From the NCBI GenBank assembly GCA_040772505.1, contig JAXGYA010000004.1, positions 183,941 through 247,940 on the forward strand: 64,000 bases of DNA, written 5' to 3'. The position numbers and the translations under genes were made by a program. This stretch comes from Mariniphaga sp040772505 (lineage in GTDB: Bacteria > Bacteroidota > Bacteroidia > Bacteroidales > Prolixibacteraceae). Below the pieces are notes generated by a model, which saw nothing but the letters and a program-made list of their open reading frames with translations, searched no databases and was not told where the DNA came from. Position 1 is the first letter of the stretch; each line of letters opens with the position of its first letter. This document shows, one piece after another, positions 42,693 through 51,792 of this stretch.

Positions 42693-45359
42693 TCATTGCA
42701 GTTTACTGCTGATCTGATATTTTCCGCTTTTCAGAATGAGGGCTGTTTTGGCAGCATCAGCTCTTTCCTGTTCAATTCCGTCCAGCAGGAATTGCTTTGC
42801 ATCCCCGGGCAATTCAACTTCAGCCTCCACACCCACAGGTATTTCCACATCCAGTTCAAAAACGCCATTATTAATGGACCAGCTGACGGATAGTTTTCCA
42901 AAAGGTGTCTCCTTAAAAGATTTTGCCCAGATTAGCCCTTCGGGAATTTGGGGCTGAATGAGCACTTTTCGGTATGCCGGCACATTTTCATCAGGGCGGA
43001 TTCCGCCCAATGCCTGATAGAACCACGAACCAATCCCGTTATAGCAATTATGGATATGACTTCGCTCCCCGTTCCAGTGCTCCCATGTGGTGGTTGCTCC
43101 ATTATCTATCATATAGAGGAAACCGGGGTAATCACGTTTTTTCAGCATAGAATACATGAGGTTTGCTTCCCGGTTCTTAGTGACCCATTCGGTAATTACC
43201 GGCAATCCAACCAGTCCGGTTGCCAGATGCCCGTTCCGGTTGTTAACTGTTTCATTATAAAATGCTTCAACTACGCTCCGGTATAAATCTTCAGGTACCA
43301 CACCGGAAATCAGCGGAAAAGCAAGATCAACCTGTGTGCCTGTGCCATAGGTATTGTCCTTTTCATCAAAAAAGCGCTCATGGATTATTTTCTGTAAATC
43401 GCTCTTCTTTTGGGCATAAAGCTTTGCATCTTCTGTTTTTCCAAGCACACCGGCAATCCGCACCATATTATCAAAGCAAACTGCAATAAAGGAGTTATTC
43501 ACCACATCAACCGATGCTTCATTGGTTTGGTCAATCCCTTCGGGAGTTGCCCAGTCGCCGAGATACCAACCGCGGTAATCGGTGTCGGGCCATTTTTTCA
43601 AAAGTCCGTCAACCGTATATTTATCCACATACCCTAACCATTTCTGCATGACGGGATAATATTTCTCCAAAACAAGCGTATCGCCATAGTGCAGGTAAGT
43701 TTGCCACGATGCAGTGATGATAAATCCACACCAGTAGGGTCCGCCACCGGCGCGGTATGGATTGGGTGCAGTGTGCGGCATTCCGCCGTCTTCGCGGATA
43801 ACATCAGCCCATGCCTGCAACCAGTTGTTATACAATGGACCAAGGTTAAACATGGTTTGTGCAGTCACTGTTGAAGCATTTCCGTCGCCGCCATAACCTA
43901 ACCGCTCAATTTGCGGACAATCCACAAAATCGCCGCCAATGCTCAGGCATTGCAGTGTATAAAACAACATATCATGAATGGCATTCAGATCTGGATCAGA
44001 ACACTCAAAACCGGAAGCTGATTCAAAGTCTGTATGAACAAGAAATCCCTTTATCGATCCGGCATCAGGAAACTCGCTTAGTCCGACTACACGCATATAC
44101 CTGAATGCCTGATAGTTAAACTTGTTTGTGAAAACTTCCTGCCCATCCCCAGAAGCAACATATTCATCCCACCGGTTTTTATTGCGAAATTTATTGTTGC
44201 TATCTAAAAAATCATTATACTCCATTCTTATCCGCTGGGAATCTGCAAGTTTCGGAAACCGAAACTCAATCCATCCGGTAAAATTTTTACCCATGTCCAC
44301 AAGGAAAGTATCCGGCGAGAGTGCAGTGATACTAACCGGAACAATTGTTTCAGTTATAGCATTGAGTTCAGTCATTTGCGGACTTGCCTCATGTTCAGGA
44401 ACATCAATCAGAACAACCGGCTGCCAGGGGTTTTGCGGATTATCGGCTGCCAGATCATTTTTGGCAATTTCTCCATCAACGATTTCACCTCCAAACCAAC
44501 CGGAGCGCCAATTGCCGTGGCGTGTATAACTGCTTTTCCGCCCTTTCCAGTTTGAGTCGGTAAAACAGACAATTTCCCGGTTTTTCTTTTGAACTTTTTC
44601 CAACTGCGCGCGCACAACCGGCCCGTTATTTACCACTCCGGGCAAACCCTCGGTGTACCAACCGCTTCCAAGCCAGATGATCAGATCGTTTTTTCCTTTC
44701 TTCAAAAATGGTGAAATATCGTAAGTATTGATAAGGGAACGCTTTTTAAACTCCGAAACAGCCGGGGTTAACACCCCCGGACTTACCTTTTCTCCGTTCA
44801 CATACACCTCGTGATAGCCCAATGAATTGACATGGATATAATAGCCGCGGAGATCTGCGTTAACTTCAAACGAGCTGTACAACTGAGGGCTCTCACTGTA
44901 ACCGGCATCGGTGTTAAAGGCTATGTATGATGCTTTCCAGTCGTTTTTGCCAAGCAACCCCACGCTGAAATTTGCCGGTTCGCTCCATGGTGAAGCATTC
45001 CCCGCTTCATCCCAAATTCTCACTTTCCACCAGGCAACAGACGCTGAACCCAAAGCTTCTCCATTGTATGGAACCATGATGGATTCACCAGAAAAAACTT
45101 TCTCTGAATTCCATAGGTCAGCCTTATTTTCACTTAACAAAGTGATGTCGCTTGCAACCAGCAACTGAAAAGCGCTTTGTTGCGTGCCTTTTTCAGAACT
45201 GCTGATTTTCCAGTTAAACCGGGGAACTGTTTTATCAATCCCCAAGGGATTGGTCAGCCCTTCACACTTAAGGTCATAAACTTCCAGACGGGCTTTGGGA
45301 GCACAGCCATCAATAAAAATGCAGAAAAAAATAACAGAAAAAAGATAAATACGTTTCAT
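42693..45359 (-). CDS. Alpha-L-rhamnosidase, GH78, lipoprotein
   Basis: This 888-residue enzyme cleaves terminal alpha-L-rhamnose from glycans. The signal ends FIDGC (Cys19, lipoprotein). A fibronectin-like/beta-sandwich N-terminus follows (NPLGIDKTVPRFNWKIS), then Bac_rhamnosid N-domain GYYIHVNSLGYHEVYVNGEKV and WLGSGWYTEG. The (alpha/alpha)6 catalytic part contains GDFVDCPQIERLGYGGDGNAS, the catalytic acid region, and YLGDWATPEGIDQTNEA. A C-terminal beta-sandwich closes the chain. It is adjacent to an esterase, suggesting a small polysaccharide-degrading cluster. No SusC/SusD pair is present in this window. Confidence 0.93.
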   Translation of the reverse strand: MKRIYLFSVIFFCIFIDGCAPKARLEVYDLKCEGLTNPLGIDKTVPRFNWKISSSEKGTQQSAFQLLVASDITLLSENKADLWNSEKVFSGESIMVPYNGEALGSASVAWWKVRIWDEAGNASPWSEPANFSVGLLGKNDWKASYIAFNTDAGYSESPQLYSSFEVNADLRGYYIHVNSLGYHEVYVNGEKVSPGVLTPAVSEFKKRSLINTYDISPFLKKGKNDLIIWLGSGWYTEGLPGVVNNGPVVRAQLEKVQKKNREIVCFTDSNWKGRKSSYTRHGNWRSGWFGGEIVDGEIAKNDLAADNPQNPWQPVVLIDVPEHEASPQMTELNAITETIVPVSITALSPDTFLVDMGKNFTGWIEFRFPKLADSQRIRMEYNDFLDSNNKFRNKNRWDEYVASGDGQEVFTNKFNYQAFRYMRVVGLSEFPDAGSIKGFLVHTDFESASGFECSDPDLNAIHDMLFYTLQCLSIGGDFVDCPQIERLGYGGDGNASTVTAQTMFNLGPLYNNWLQAWADVIREDGGMPHTAPNPYRAGGGPYWCGFIITASWQTYLHYGDTLVLEKYYPVMQKWLGYVDKYTVDGLLKKWPDTDYRGWYLGDWATPEGIDQTNEASVDVVNNSFIAVCFDNMVRIAGVLGKTEDAKLYAQKKSDLQKIIHERFFDEKDNTYGTGTQVDLAFPLISGVVPEDLYRSVVEAFYNETVNNRNGHLATGLVGLPVITEWVTKNREANLMYSMLKKRDYPGFLYMIDNGATTTWEHWNGERSHIHNCYNGIGSWFYQALGGIRPDENVPAYRKVLIQPQIPEGLIWAKSFKETPFGKLSVSWSINNGVFELDVEIPVGVEAEVELPGDAKQFLLDGIEQERADAAKTALILKSGKYQISSKLQ

Positions 45360-45381
45360 ATCGAATTAATTAATGCACGTT

Positions 45382-47790
45382 TTAAAATACGAAATTGAAG
45401 TGATTTGTAAGCCATTCGTAGGTTTTCTCCCTCATTTTAGGCGAAAAACGGTTAATATCATTGGGAATATCCAGCTGAAGTTTTACCCCGGAATCATACA
45501 GTTTGTAAATTCCGGCTGCCTGTTCAATGCAATGCCTGACATCATTAAGATGAGCATCCTTGTCAAATTCGGGTGCTACAACAAAAACCGGACGTGGAGC
45601 AATGGCTGCAATAATTTCATTGAAATCCACCGGAATCCGTGCTTCATTTTCCACAAAAAACCCTAATCTTGGCTGTAACCCGTGAAGGTGCGAATAGGTT
45701 AGAATTCCTTCAGTCCCCCTTTCCAGTGCATTGGTTCGCATGGGTGTAAAGCCTGCCACAGAAACAGCTCCGGCGATTCTATTATCAAGAGATGCGGCAT
45801 ATAAACCAACCACAGCTCCTAATGAATATCCGGCTACCACAATTCTGCCGGCATCAATAAAATCCATGTTGGAAAGTGCATCCACAGCGCCTTTTGTGTC
45901 GGCAACCATTTTCCCTAACTTCGACCAGTTTGGATAGCGTTCATAGAACCGCGTTCCCTCTTCTATCCGGTTTCCAAAACCCAACAAGTCAAAAGTGAAC
46001 ACTGCAAAACCTTTATCTGTGAGCGATTGCAACAGCCCGTCAATGCGATGATAGGAGTTGAATCCCTTGGAGTAGTCATATTCATGGAGATAAATTACTG
46101 CCGGAAGATTTTTGCTTTTTATCTCTCCCGATTCATTCAGTGGGTAGTACAGATACCCAAACAGCTGATCGCCAAAACCGTTGTAGGGACTGACCGGCAT
46201 TACGCCCATTCTTTTATTTCCCGATGGGCGGCTGAGAAAAGTTCCAAAGCTTGCCTCTCCAGCCCCTGCCCTGCTCAGCTTCCCCGGTCCGGGATTGGTA
46301 ACTCCCGGCGGCTCGTCACCCAAAACCCAGCGAATTTTTTGCTGAATTTGATTTTTGCGAATTTTCCAGTCCTCCGGTGAATTTACCTTTAAGTTATTAT
46401 TTGTAACCTCCGGAAAATCCAGCGGATTGATATTTTCATTACTGCGTTTTTTCCATGCATCAAATGAATAATTGCAATAAAGCCTGTTTTCGGGCTGATA
46501 GTCGCTTCTATTAAAGACAAAGTCAAAAAAATCAATGTACTCTTCCATGTCGCGGGCGCTGACGCCATGTTCACCATACCTGGTTCGGATTGCAACGTTA
46601 TTTTCAGCATTCAAAAACCTATAGACCTTTTTTGAAGCGTGATACGCCTGCTCAATTCCCCAGATATTGCTTGCACCTTCGGTCAGGGCAGTGCTGAGCA
46701 TCAGCCCGCGCGGAGCGATGAGCGCCATAAATGAGTTTTGATCAACAGGAAGTTTATGTTCCCTGCCGATAAAAAAGCGAAGCCGTGGATGAAGCCACGA
46801 AGGGCGTGCACTTGCCAAAAGTGCAATATCTTCAATGTCATAATTTTGCGATGTATAGCGCCATGGCACTTCTGCTCCTGTGCCACCGCTGCTGGGAATA
46901 CATGCAGAAATGCGGTCGTCAAACGCAGCAGCCATAAGCGAAGTTTTTCCGTTCCGGGAATGTCCCGTGATTGCAATTTTTCCCTGATCAACCTCCGGTA
47001 AAGTGAAAAGATAGTCAACAGCCCTTGATGCTCCCCATGCCCTGCGCATCAGGCGCGTGAAGTCATATTCTCCTGCCCAGATTTCTGCATATTTGTCCGT
47101 ATCATCTTTTGAGTCGGCGCCGGCATAAATGCAGCCAATATATCCCCGCCGTACAGCCACCTGCGCCCACTCCCGGTGATTCCACTGAGTCAGAAAAACC
47201 GGAAAGGTACCATCACCCGGCGGAATCATCAGCTCAAGCGTGAGTTTTGCTTTGTGCCCGGGACCGAACGAAAGTTCGACCTGACGAAGCAATACTTCAC
47301 CGTCAGTTTTTTCACTCAGAATTTGAGCTTTCAAATTATCGGGTGCTGGCGGAAATGTTCCCGATATATAATGCTGCAGCTGTTTCTTCATCTGGTCTCT
47401 TTTTTCCTGCCACTGCTCCGGAGTTTTTACCGGAATATTTCTCACGCCTTCGTCCAAAACAAGTGGGTCGGGCAAAAAGGGCAGCGATGGCATCCGGTCA
47501 AAATCGGGAGGCAATTCGCCGGTGCGTTCAAGCCAGTCAGTGAAAGTTCTGTCGGCAAAAGACAACCTGCCTCTGGCATCAAAGGCGCTGTTTTCGTCCA
47601 GCTGATCGGGAGGTAAAACTTTCAGAATCAGCTCCAGATTAGCTTTTTGCTTAGACTTATCCGGATTTTCAGGAATCTTTTTCTTACCGGGATTGGCGCC
47701 GGCACTGCCAATGGCAAAAAAAGAAAACAACAGAATAGAAAAAAAGAGTTCTGTCCTACTCTTCAAGTTTGAGAAAAAATGGTAATTCAT
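45382..47790 (-). CDS. Two-domain alpha/beta hydrolase esterase, CE15-like N-domain
   Basis: This 802-residue exported enzyme has a signal peptide (about 10-32). The first hydrolase domain (about 115-430) has the glucuronoyl esterase-like nucleophile elbow GHSRNGK (Ser278) and late GEHGVSARD with the catalytic His. The second domain (about 470-800) is a dienelactone-hydrolase-like fold with VAGYSLGAVVGLYAAS (Ser656). The first elbow matches CE15 (G.SR.GK), which cleaves 4-O-methyl-glucuronate esters; the second could deacylate a different group. It is 22 bp upstream of the GH78 gene, and both are transcribed on the minus strand. Confidence 0.82.
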   Translation of the reverse strand: MNYHFFSNLKSRTELFFSILLFSFFAIGSAGANPGKKKIPENPDKSKQKANLELILKVLPPDQLDENSAFDARGRLSFADRTFTDWLERTGELPPDFDRMPSLPFLPDPLVLDEGVRNIPVKTPEQWQEKRDQMKKQLQHYISGTFPPAPDNLKAQILSEKTDGEVLLRQVELSFGPGHKAKLTLELMIPPGDGTFPVFLTQWNHREWAQVAVRRGYIGCIYAGADSKDDTDKYAEIWAGEYDFTRLMRRAWGASRAVDYLFTLPEVDQGKIAITGHSRNGKTSLMAAAFDDRISACIPSSGGTGAEVPWRYTSQNYDIEDIALLASARPSWLHPRLRFFIGREHKLPVDQNSFMALIAPRGLMLSTALTEGASNIWGIEQAYHASKKVYRFLNAENNVAIRTRYGEHGVSARDMEEYIDFFDFVFNRSDYQPENRLYCNYSFDAWKKRSNENINPLDFPEVTNNNLKVNSPEDWKIRKNQIQQKIRWVLGDEPPGVTNPGPGKLSRAGAGEASFGTFLSRPSGNKRMGVMPVSPYNGFGDQLFGYLYYPLNESGEIKSKNLPAVIYLHEYDYSKGFNSYHRIDGLLQSLTDKGFAVFTFDLLGFGNRIEEGTRFYERYPNWSKLGKMVADTKGAVDALSNMDFIDAGRIVVAGYSLGAVVGLYAASLDNRIAGAVSVAGFTPMRTNALERGTEGILTYSHLHGLQPRLGFFVENEARIPVDFNEIIAAIAPRPVFVVAPEFDKDAHLNDVRHCIEQAAGIYKLYDSGVKLQLDIPNDINRFSPKMREKTYEWLTNHFNFVF

Positions 47791-47959
47791 TGTTAGTGAA
47801 GATTTTTATTCATCCAGTAATATAACATTAATCGATATGCTTTTGCAGTTAAATATGATTTACAAAACAGATAATTTGAAAATAATCTACTCTATAAAGA
47901 AAAATAAATAACCTTAGAAAACAAAATAACGGAGAGGTTTTCAGAAGAAAAACCGGTGT

Positions 47960-49060
47960 TTAGACATTAAATCTGAAATGCATTAAATCTCCGTCCTGAA
48001 CAACATATTCTTTTCCTTCAATAGCAATTTTTCCAGCCTCCCGGCAGGCATGTTCTGAGCCAAGGCGAATATAGTCATCGTATTTAATGACCTCCGCACG
48101 TATGAACCCTTTCTCAAAATCGGAATGAATGATTCCGGCAGCTTTTAGAGCTTTGGTGCCTTTCACAAACGTCCATGCCCTGGTTTCGTCGGGGCCGGTT
48201 GTGAAAAAAGTTTGCAGTTTGAGTAAACTGTATGCTGAAGAGATTAACTTGTTGACACCCGGTTCTTCCAGACCCAGCTCTTCCAAAAACAGTTGTTTCT
48301 CTTCATAAGTTTCAAGCTCCGCAATGTCAGCCTCGGTTGCAGCGGCAATCACAAGAAATTCTGCATTTTCATCCTTGATTGAATCTTTTAAAGCCTCTGA
48401 ATATTTATTTCCCGTTTTGGCTGAAGCTTCATCCACATTGCACACATACAAAACCGGCTTGTTCGTAAGCAGAAAAAACTCTCTGGCAAGTCGTTCCTCT
48501 TCATCATTCAGAATTAATGTGCGGGCTGACAGCCCTTGCTCCAAAACGCCCTTATAGCGCAAAGCCAGCTCATGCATTTTTTTTGTTTTTGGGTCTGTGC
48601 TGTGCTTTGCCTGCTTCTCAAGCTTTTCGATGCGGTTTTCAATGGTTTCCAAATCTTTCAGCTGAAGTTCGGCATCAATAATTTCCTTATCCCGGACAGG
48701 ATCTACCGAACCGTCAACATGGGTGACATTTTCATTTTCAAAACATCTGACAACATGAATGATAGCGTCGGTTTCGCGAATATTTCCCAAAAACTGATTG
48801 CCCAATCCCTCCCCTTTGCTCGCTCCTTTTACCAGACCGGCAATATCCAGAATTTCCACAGTGGTTGGCGTAACACGTTTAGGCTTATCAATTTCTGCAA
48901 TTTTTATCAGCCTGACATCCGGAACAGTAATAATCCCAAGATTGGGTTCAATCGTACAAAATGGAAAATTTGCCGATTGCGCCCTGGCATTGGATAAACA
49001 ATTAAACAAAGTGGATTTTCCCACATTTGGAAGACCGACAATACCGCATTTAAGTGACAT
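47960..49060 (-). CDS. ychF: Ribosome-associated GTPase/ATPase YchF
   Basis: YchF is an Obg-family P-loop protein that prefers ATP and binds ribosomes. G1 is GLPNVGKST (9-17); G3 is DIAGLVKGASKGEGLGNQFL. The NVDE segment lies where the G4 NKxD would be, as usual in YchF. The C-terminal TGS domain carries IHSDFEKGFIRAEVIKYDD and HFRFNV. The length of 366 is normal. Its start is 445 bp from the ECF sigma gene, on the opposite strand. Confidence 0.96.
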   Translation of the reverse strand: MSLKCGIVGLPNVGKSTLFNCLSNARAQSANFPFCTIEPNLGIITVPDVRLIKIAEIDKPKRVTPTTVEILDIAGLVKGASKGEGLGNQFLGNIRETDAIIHVVRCFENENVTHVDGSVDPVRDKEIIDAELQLKDLETIENRIEKLEKQAKHSTDPKTKKMHELALRYKGVLEQGLSARTLILNDEEERLAREFFLLTNKPVLYVCNVDEASAKTGNKYSEALKDSIKDENAEFLVIAAATEADIAELETYEEKQLFLEELGLEEPGVNKLISSAYSLLKLQTFFTTGPDETRAWTFVKGTKALKAAGIIHSDFEKGFIRAEVIKYDDYIRLGSEHACREAGKIAIEGKEYVVQDGDLMHFRFNV

Positions 49061-49081
49061 AATTTACGTTTAAAAATTTGC

Positions 49082-49505
49082 CGTGCAAAGGTAATGGAAT
49101 ATTGATTTTTTACATTTCCTTTCCTTTGAAAAACAAATTCAGGAAACTTTGCATTAACTCCAACGAAATATATTTTTTATGACAACTGTTAATAAACGAA
49201 GTATTACCTTTGTTTAAAAGAACTTGTGAACGGTTTCCTTTTGAAGTTTTTTATCCTATTTTATGACTATTGATTATTTGGATATTTTCTTGAGCTAAAA
49301 GCTGAAGGCTGAAGGCTAAAAGAAAGGGTCACAGTGTTACACGGAGATAGTTCACTGTGTAAAACACTGAGTAACACTGTGAACTAAAAATAAAAGTTTA
49401 TAAAGTAGGCAATTGACAATTTGAATTTTATGAGGAGTGGAACTGCACTCTGAAAACATATTAAACCTTTCAGGATACTTCTTGTCTTACAGGTAAATTG
49501 CGAGT
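49082..49505. other. Intergenic region with repeats between ychF and an ECF sigma gene
   Basis: There is no gene. It holds a 12-bp inverted repeat TCACAGTGTTAC (49329-49340) / GTAACACTGTGA (49371-49382) with further internal copies of CACTGTG, and a short tandem run of GCTGAAG (about 49297-49317). Promoters for both flanking genes should lie here. Confidence 0.6.
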
Positions 49506-50054
49506 ATGGAAAAAGAAAATCACCGGCTTATTCAGGATTTAAAGGAGGAGAGCACCCGCGAACATGCTTTCCACCAGCTGGTGAAAATTTACCGTGAGCG
49601 GCTTTACTGGCATATTCGCAAAATTCTGCTCAACCATGAAGATACCGATGATGTGCTGCAAAACACATTTATTAAAGTGTGGAGAGGTATTGACGGCTTT
49701 CGCGAAGAGTCATCTCTTTACACCTGGCTCTACCGCATTGCAACCAATGAGTCGATTACTTTTCTGAACTCAAAAAAGCGACGGGCAATGCTCCCGCTGA
49801 ACGATGTCAGCGACTACCTCATGGAAAACCTCACCGCCGATCCCTATTTTGAAGGTGATGCACTGCAGATGAAGTTGCAACAGGCAATTCTCCGACTGCC
49901 GGAAAAACAACGTCTGGTTTTTAATATGAAATATTTTGAGGAAATGAAATATGAAGAGATGTCAAAAATACTCAACACATCAGTTGGTGCGCTGAAAGCT
50001 TCTTATCATCATGCCGTGAAAAAAGTGGAGGAATTTATCCGAAAAAATGATTGA
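49506..50054 (+). CDS. ECF-family RNA polymerase sigma factor
   Basis: This 182-residue sigma-70 relative of the ECF class has region 2 (about 20-90, DTDDVLQNTFIKVWRGIDGFR and LYTWLYRIATNESITFLNSKKRR) and region 4 (about 125-178, LPEKQRLVFNMKYFEEMKYEEMSKILNTSVGALKASYHHAVKKVEE). It lacks region 3 and 1.1. The membrane protein gene 57 bp downstream may encode its anti-sigma factor. It probably directs an envelope response involving the downstream Spy-like gene. Confidence 0.92.
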   Translation: MEKENHRLIQDLKEESTREHAFHQLVKIYRERLYWHIRKILLNHEDTDDVLQNTFIKVWRGIDGFREESSLYTWLYRIATNESITFLNSKKRRAMLPLNDVSDYLMENLTADPYFEGDALQMKLQQAILRLPEKQRLVFNMKYFEEMKYEEMSKILNTSVGALKASYHHAVKKVEEFIRKND

Positions 50055-50111
50055 ATTAGTGGGAATTAAACTTTTATTTGTTTAGTAAGTCAAATATGCA
50101 AATTTACCATA

Positions 50112-50579
50112 ATGAGTAATTTAAAAAAGATAGCGCCCGAATTATCGAAAATAAAAAAGGAAGTGCCATTTGGCGTTCCCAAAAACTATTTCGATGATTT
50201 TTCAGCACGGCTCCATCAACGAATTGATGCTGAAGAGCACTTTCAGCACACAAGGCAAAATCCGGTTGTCAGATACCTGAAACCTGCCTTGGGTCTTGCC
50301 GCCGGCTTTGCGCTGATTTTCCTGATTGTTTACTGGCCAATAAAATCGTTTCTGCCTGGCTATATAGCTAAAACAAACAGCCACATTGAGCAAACATCAA
50401 ATGAAGATATCTACATTTCCTACATCGAAAAAATTGATGAAAATTCATTCTTTTCCCTATTATATGAAACATTAAACAATGGAGAATCAACGGCAGCTGA
50501 TTTCAACGATGAATATTTGCTGAGCTACATCAGCTATAATGTTTCTGATTATGAGATTTATATATATGCTGAAAATTAA
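50112..50579 (+). CDS. Single-pass membrane protein, possible anti-sigma factor
   Basis: This 155-residue protein has a cytosolic N-terminal part (KIAPELSKIKKEVPFGVPKNYFDDFSARLHQRID) and one membrane helix (about 57-75, LAAGFALIFLIVYWPIKS). A periplasmic acidic C-terminus rich in Tyr, Asp and Glu follows. The order of genes (ECF sigma, then a single-pass membrane protein) suits an anti-sigma factor, but I see no zinc-binding HxxxCxxC motif. It may be a partner of the sigma factor; that is inference. Confidence 0.65.
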   Translation: MSNLKKIAPELSKIKKEVPFGVPKNYFDDFSARLHQRIDAEEHFQHTRQNPVVRYLKPALGLAAGFALIFLIVYWPIKSFLPGYIAKTNSHIEQTSNEDIYISYIEKIDENSFFSLLYETLNNGESTAADFNDEYLLSYISYNVSDYEIYIYAEN

Positions 50580-50590
50580 AAGTTGTGAAA

Positions 50591-51049
50591 ATGAATAAAA
50601 TAATAACATCACTCTTTATGCTTCTCTTTGTTGTTGCAGCGGTGGCACAGCCAAAAGATTTCAACCATGCAGAAAGATGGGAAAAATTCCGCTCCGAAAA
50701 GATTGCTTTTCTCACCTCCAAACTGGAACTGACCCCGGAAGAAGCACAAAAATTCTGGCCTGTTTATAATCAAATGGAGAAGGAGCGCTGGGAAGTACAA
50801 AAACTGCGGCACGAAATAGAGGAGCGCGTCCAAAATGCAGAAGAGACCATGTCGGAGAGTAAAATAAAACAACTGACCCGCGAGTTTGCAGGAAATATGC
50901 AAAAAGAAGCCGACATCCTGAAGAGCTATAATGAAAAACTACTGGATGTTCTTCCTCCGCAAAAGGTGTTAAGGCTCTACAAAGCGGAGAATGAATTCAG
51001 GCTCTACATGATTAAAAAATTCAGAAATGAAAAGAGAGAAGGAAGATAG
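50591..51049 (+). CDS. Exported Spy/CpxP-like protein
   Basis: This protein of about 152 residues has a signal peptide (1-18, ending AVAQ). Helical Glu/Lys-rich sequence follows, beginning EKIAFLTSKLELTPEEAQKFWPVYNQME, which resembles the 'LTPEEAqkfwpvY' pattern of Spy/CpxP-type proteins in Bacteroidota. Such proteins are periplasmic chaperones or sensors. I prefer the ATG at 50591; a GTG in frame lies two codons upstream. It is the third gene after the ECF sigma factor and its candidate anti-sigma factor. Confidence 0.75.
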   Translation: MNKIITSLFMLLFVVAAVAQPKDFNHAERWEKFRSEKIAFLTSKLELTPEEAQKFWPVYNQMEKERWEVQKLRHEIEERVQNAEETMSESKIKQLTREFAGNMQKEADILKSYNEKLLDVLPPQKVLRLYKAENEFRLYMIKKFRNEKREGR

Positions 51050-51082
51050 GTAACATATTGACAGGAAAAAGGTAGTTTTTAG

Positions 51083-51116
51083 AAAAAAGACAGGCATTAA
51101 ATTTCCTGTCCTTTTT
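51083..51116 (+). terminator. Hairpin terminator between convergent genes
   Basis: GACAGG (51089-51094) and CCTGTC (51105-51110) form a stem flanked by A6 before and Ts after. It can serve both the Spy-like gene and the gene on the minus strand. Confidence 0.7.
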
Positions 51117-51120
51117 CGTC

Positions 51121-51411
51121 TCACAATGCCTTAAACCATTCCTGAAAATATTTCCCGACAATTGGGGTTTCCTTCTTTTCTCCCTGAATCGAACCAATCA
51201 GGCTCATAATCCAGAACACGAAAACTACGATGTTAAGAATCCATCCGAGAATAGGAATAAAAGACAATACAAGGCCGAAAATATACAGCCCAAGCAGCTG
51301 ACGAATATAGTAACTTGCCAATTCGTCTTTTTCACTACTGTTCAATACGAGCGCTATTACCCAGCCAATCAGAGTAATATGGGCTACAATAGCTTTTGTT
51401 TTTCCATCCAT
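51121..51411 (-). CDS. DUF4870-type small membrane protein
   Basis: This 96-residue protein has three hydrophobic segments (about 5-24, 36-53, 54-74). The pattern matches DUF4870, with AHITLIGWVIALVLN, SYYIRQLLGLYIFG and ILGWILNIVVFVFWIMSLIG. The function of the family is unknown. It lies at the inner membrane. It is convergent with the Spy-like gene. Confidence 0.8.
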   Translation of the reverse strand: MDGKTKAIVAHITLIGWVIALVLNSSEKDELASYYIRQLLGLYIFGLVLSFIPILGWILNIVVFVFWIMSLIGSIQGEKKETPIVGKYFQEWFKAL

Positions 51412-51624
51412 TTTTTAAATCATTTTAAGGTTTGGCTAAAAATAGACAAATTAAATTTGATAACCCTAAAAAACCTCCATCTATTTTACAAATTATTTGA
51501 TTTTTTGTGAGCGAGCCAATTCAGGACAAAATAATCCGTTTATTAATTTTTATTAATAAAAACGCACTTTTATTTTCATTTTAAAAAATTATTTCAATAT
51601 TTGCAGTGAATCATAAGTAAAAAC

Positions 51625-51696
51625 ATGAAAGTACTGAACAACATATCATCTCTCACTCTCATTATTGGTATTATTCTTCTAATCCCGAAGAGATGA
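51625..51696 (+). CDS. Leader peptide of the leucine/isoleucine operon
   Basis: A 23-codon open frame starts MKVLNNISSL and ends IILLIPKR before TGA. Twelve of its 23 residues are Leu, Ile or Val, including runs of Ile-Ile and Leu-Leu-Ile. It lies 97 bp upstream of leuA and just before a terminator whose 5' arm can pair with sequence at the leader's stop codon. This is the arrangement of a transcription attenuator controlled by charged tRNA-Leu/Ile/Val levels. It is short and was found by eye. Confidence 0.8.
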   Translation: MKVLNNISSLTLIIGIILLIPKR

Positions 51697-51768
51697 GAAT
51701 GGTGTGTTGATAAAGATACAAGCAAAGCAGAATAGCCATTCTCAGAAAAAGAGAATGGCTTTTTTTTT
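51694..51768 (+). promoter_or_regulatory. Attenuator terminator and anti-terminator of the leu operon
   Basis: Terminator: AGCCATTCTC (51734-51743), loop AGAAAAA, GAGAATGGCT (51751-51760), then Ts. Competing arm: TGAGAATGG (51694-51702) can pair with CCATTCTCA (51736-51744), which is the terminator's 5' arm. The competing arm begins at the leader stop codon. A ribosome stalled on the Leu/Ile codons would leave it free to pair, while a ribosome reaching the stop would cover it and allow termination. Confidence 0.82.
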
Positions 51769-51792
51769 AATTAAACAAAAAAGGAAGATAAC

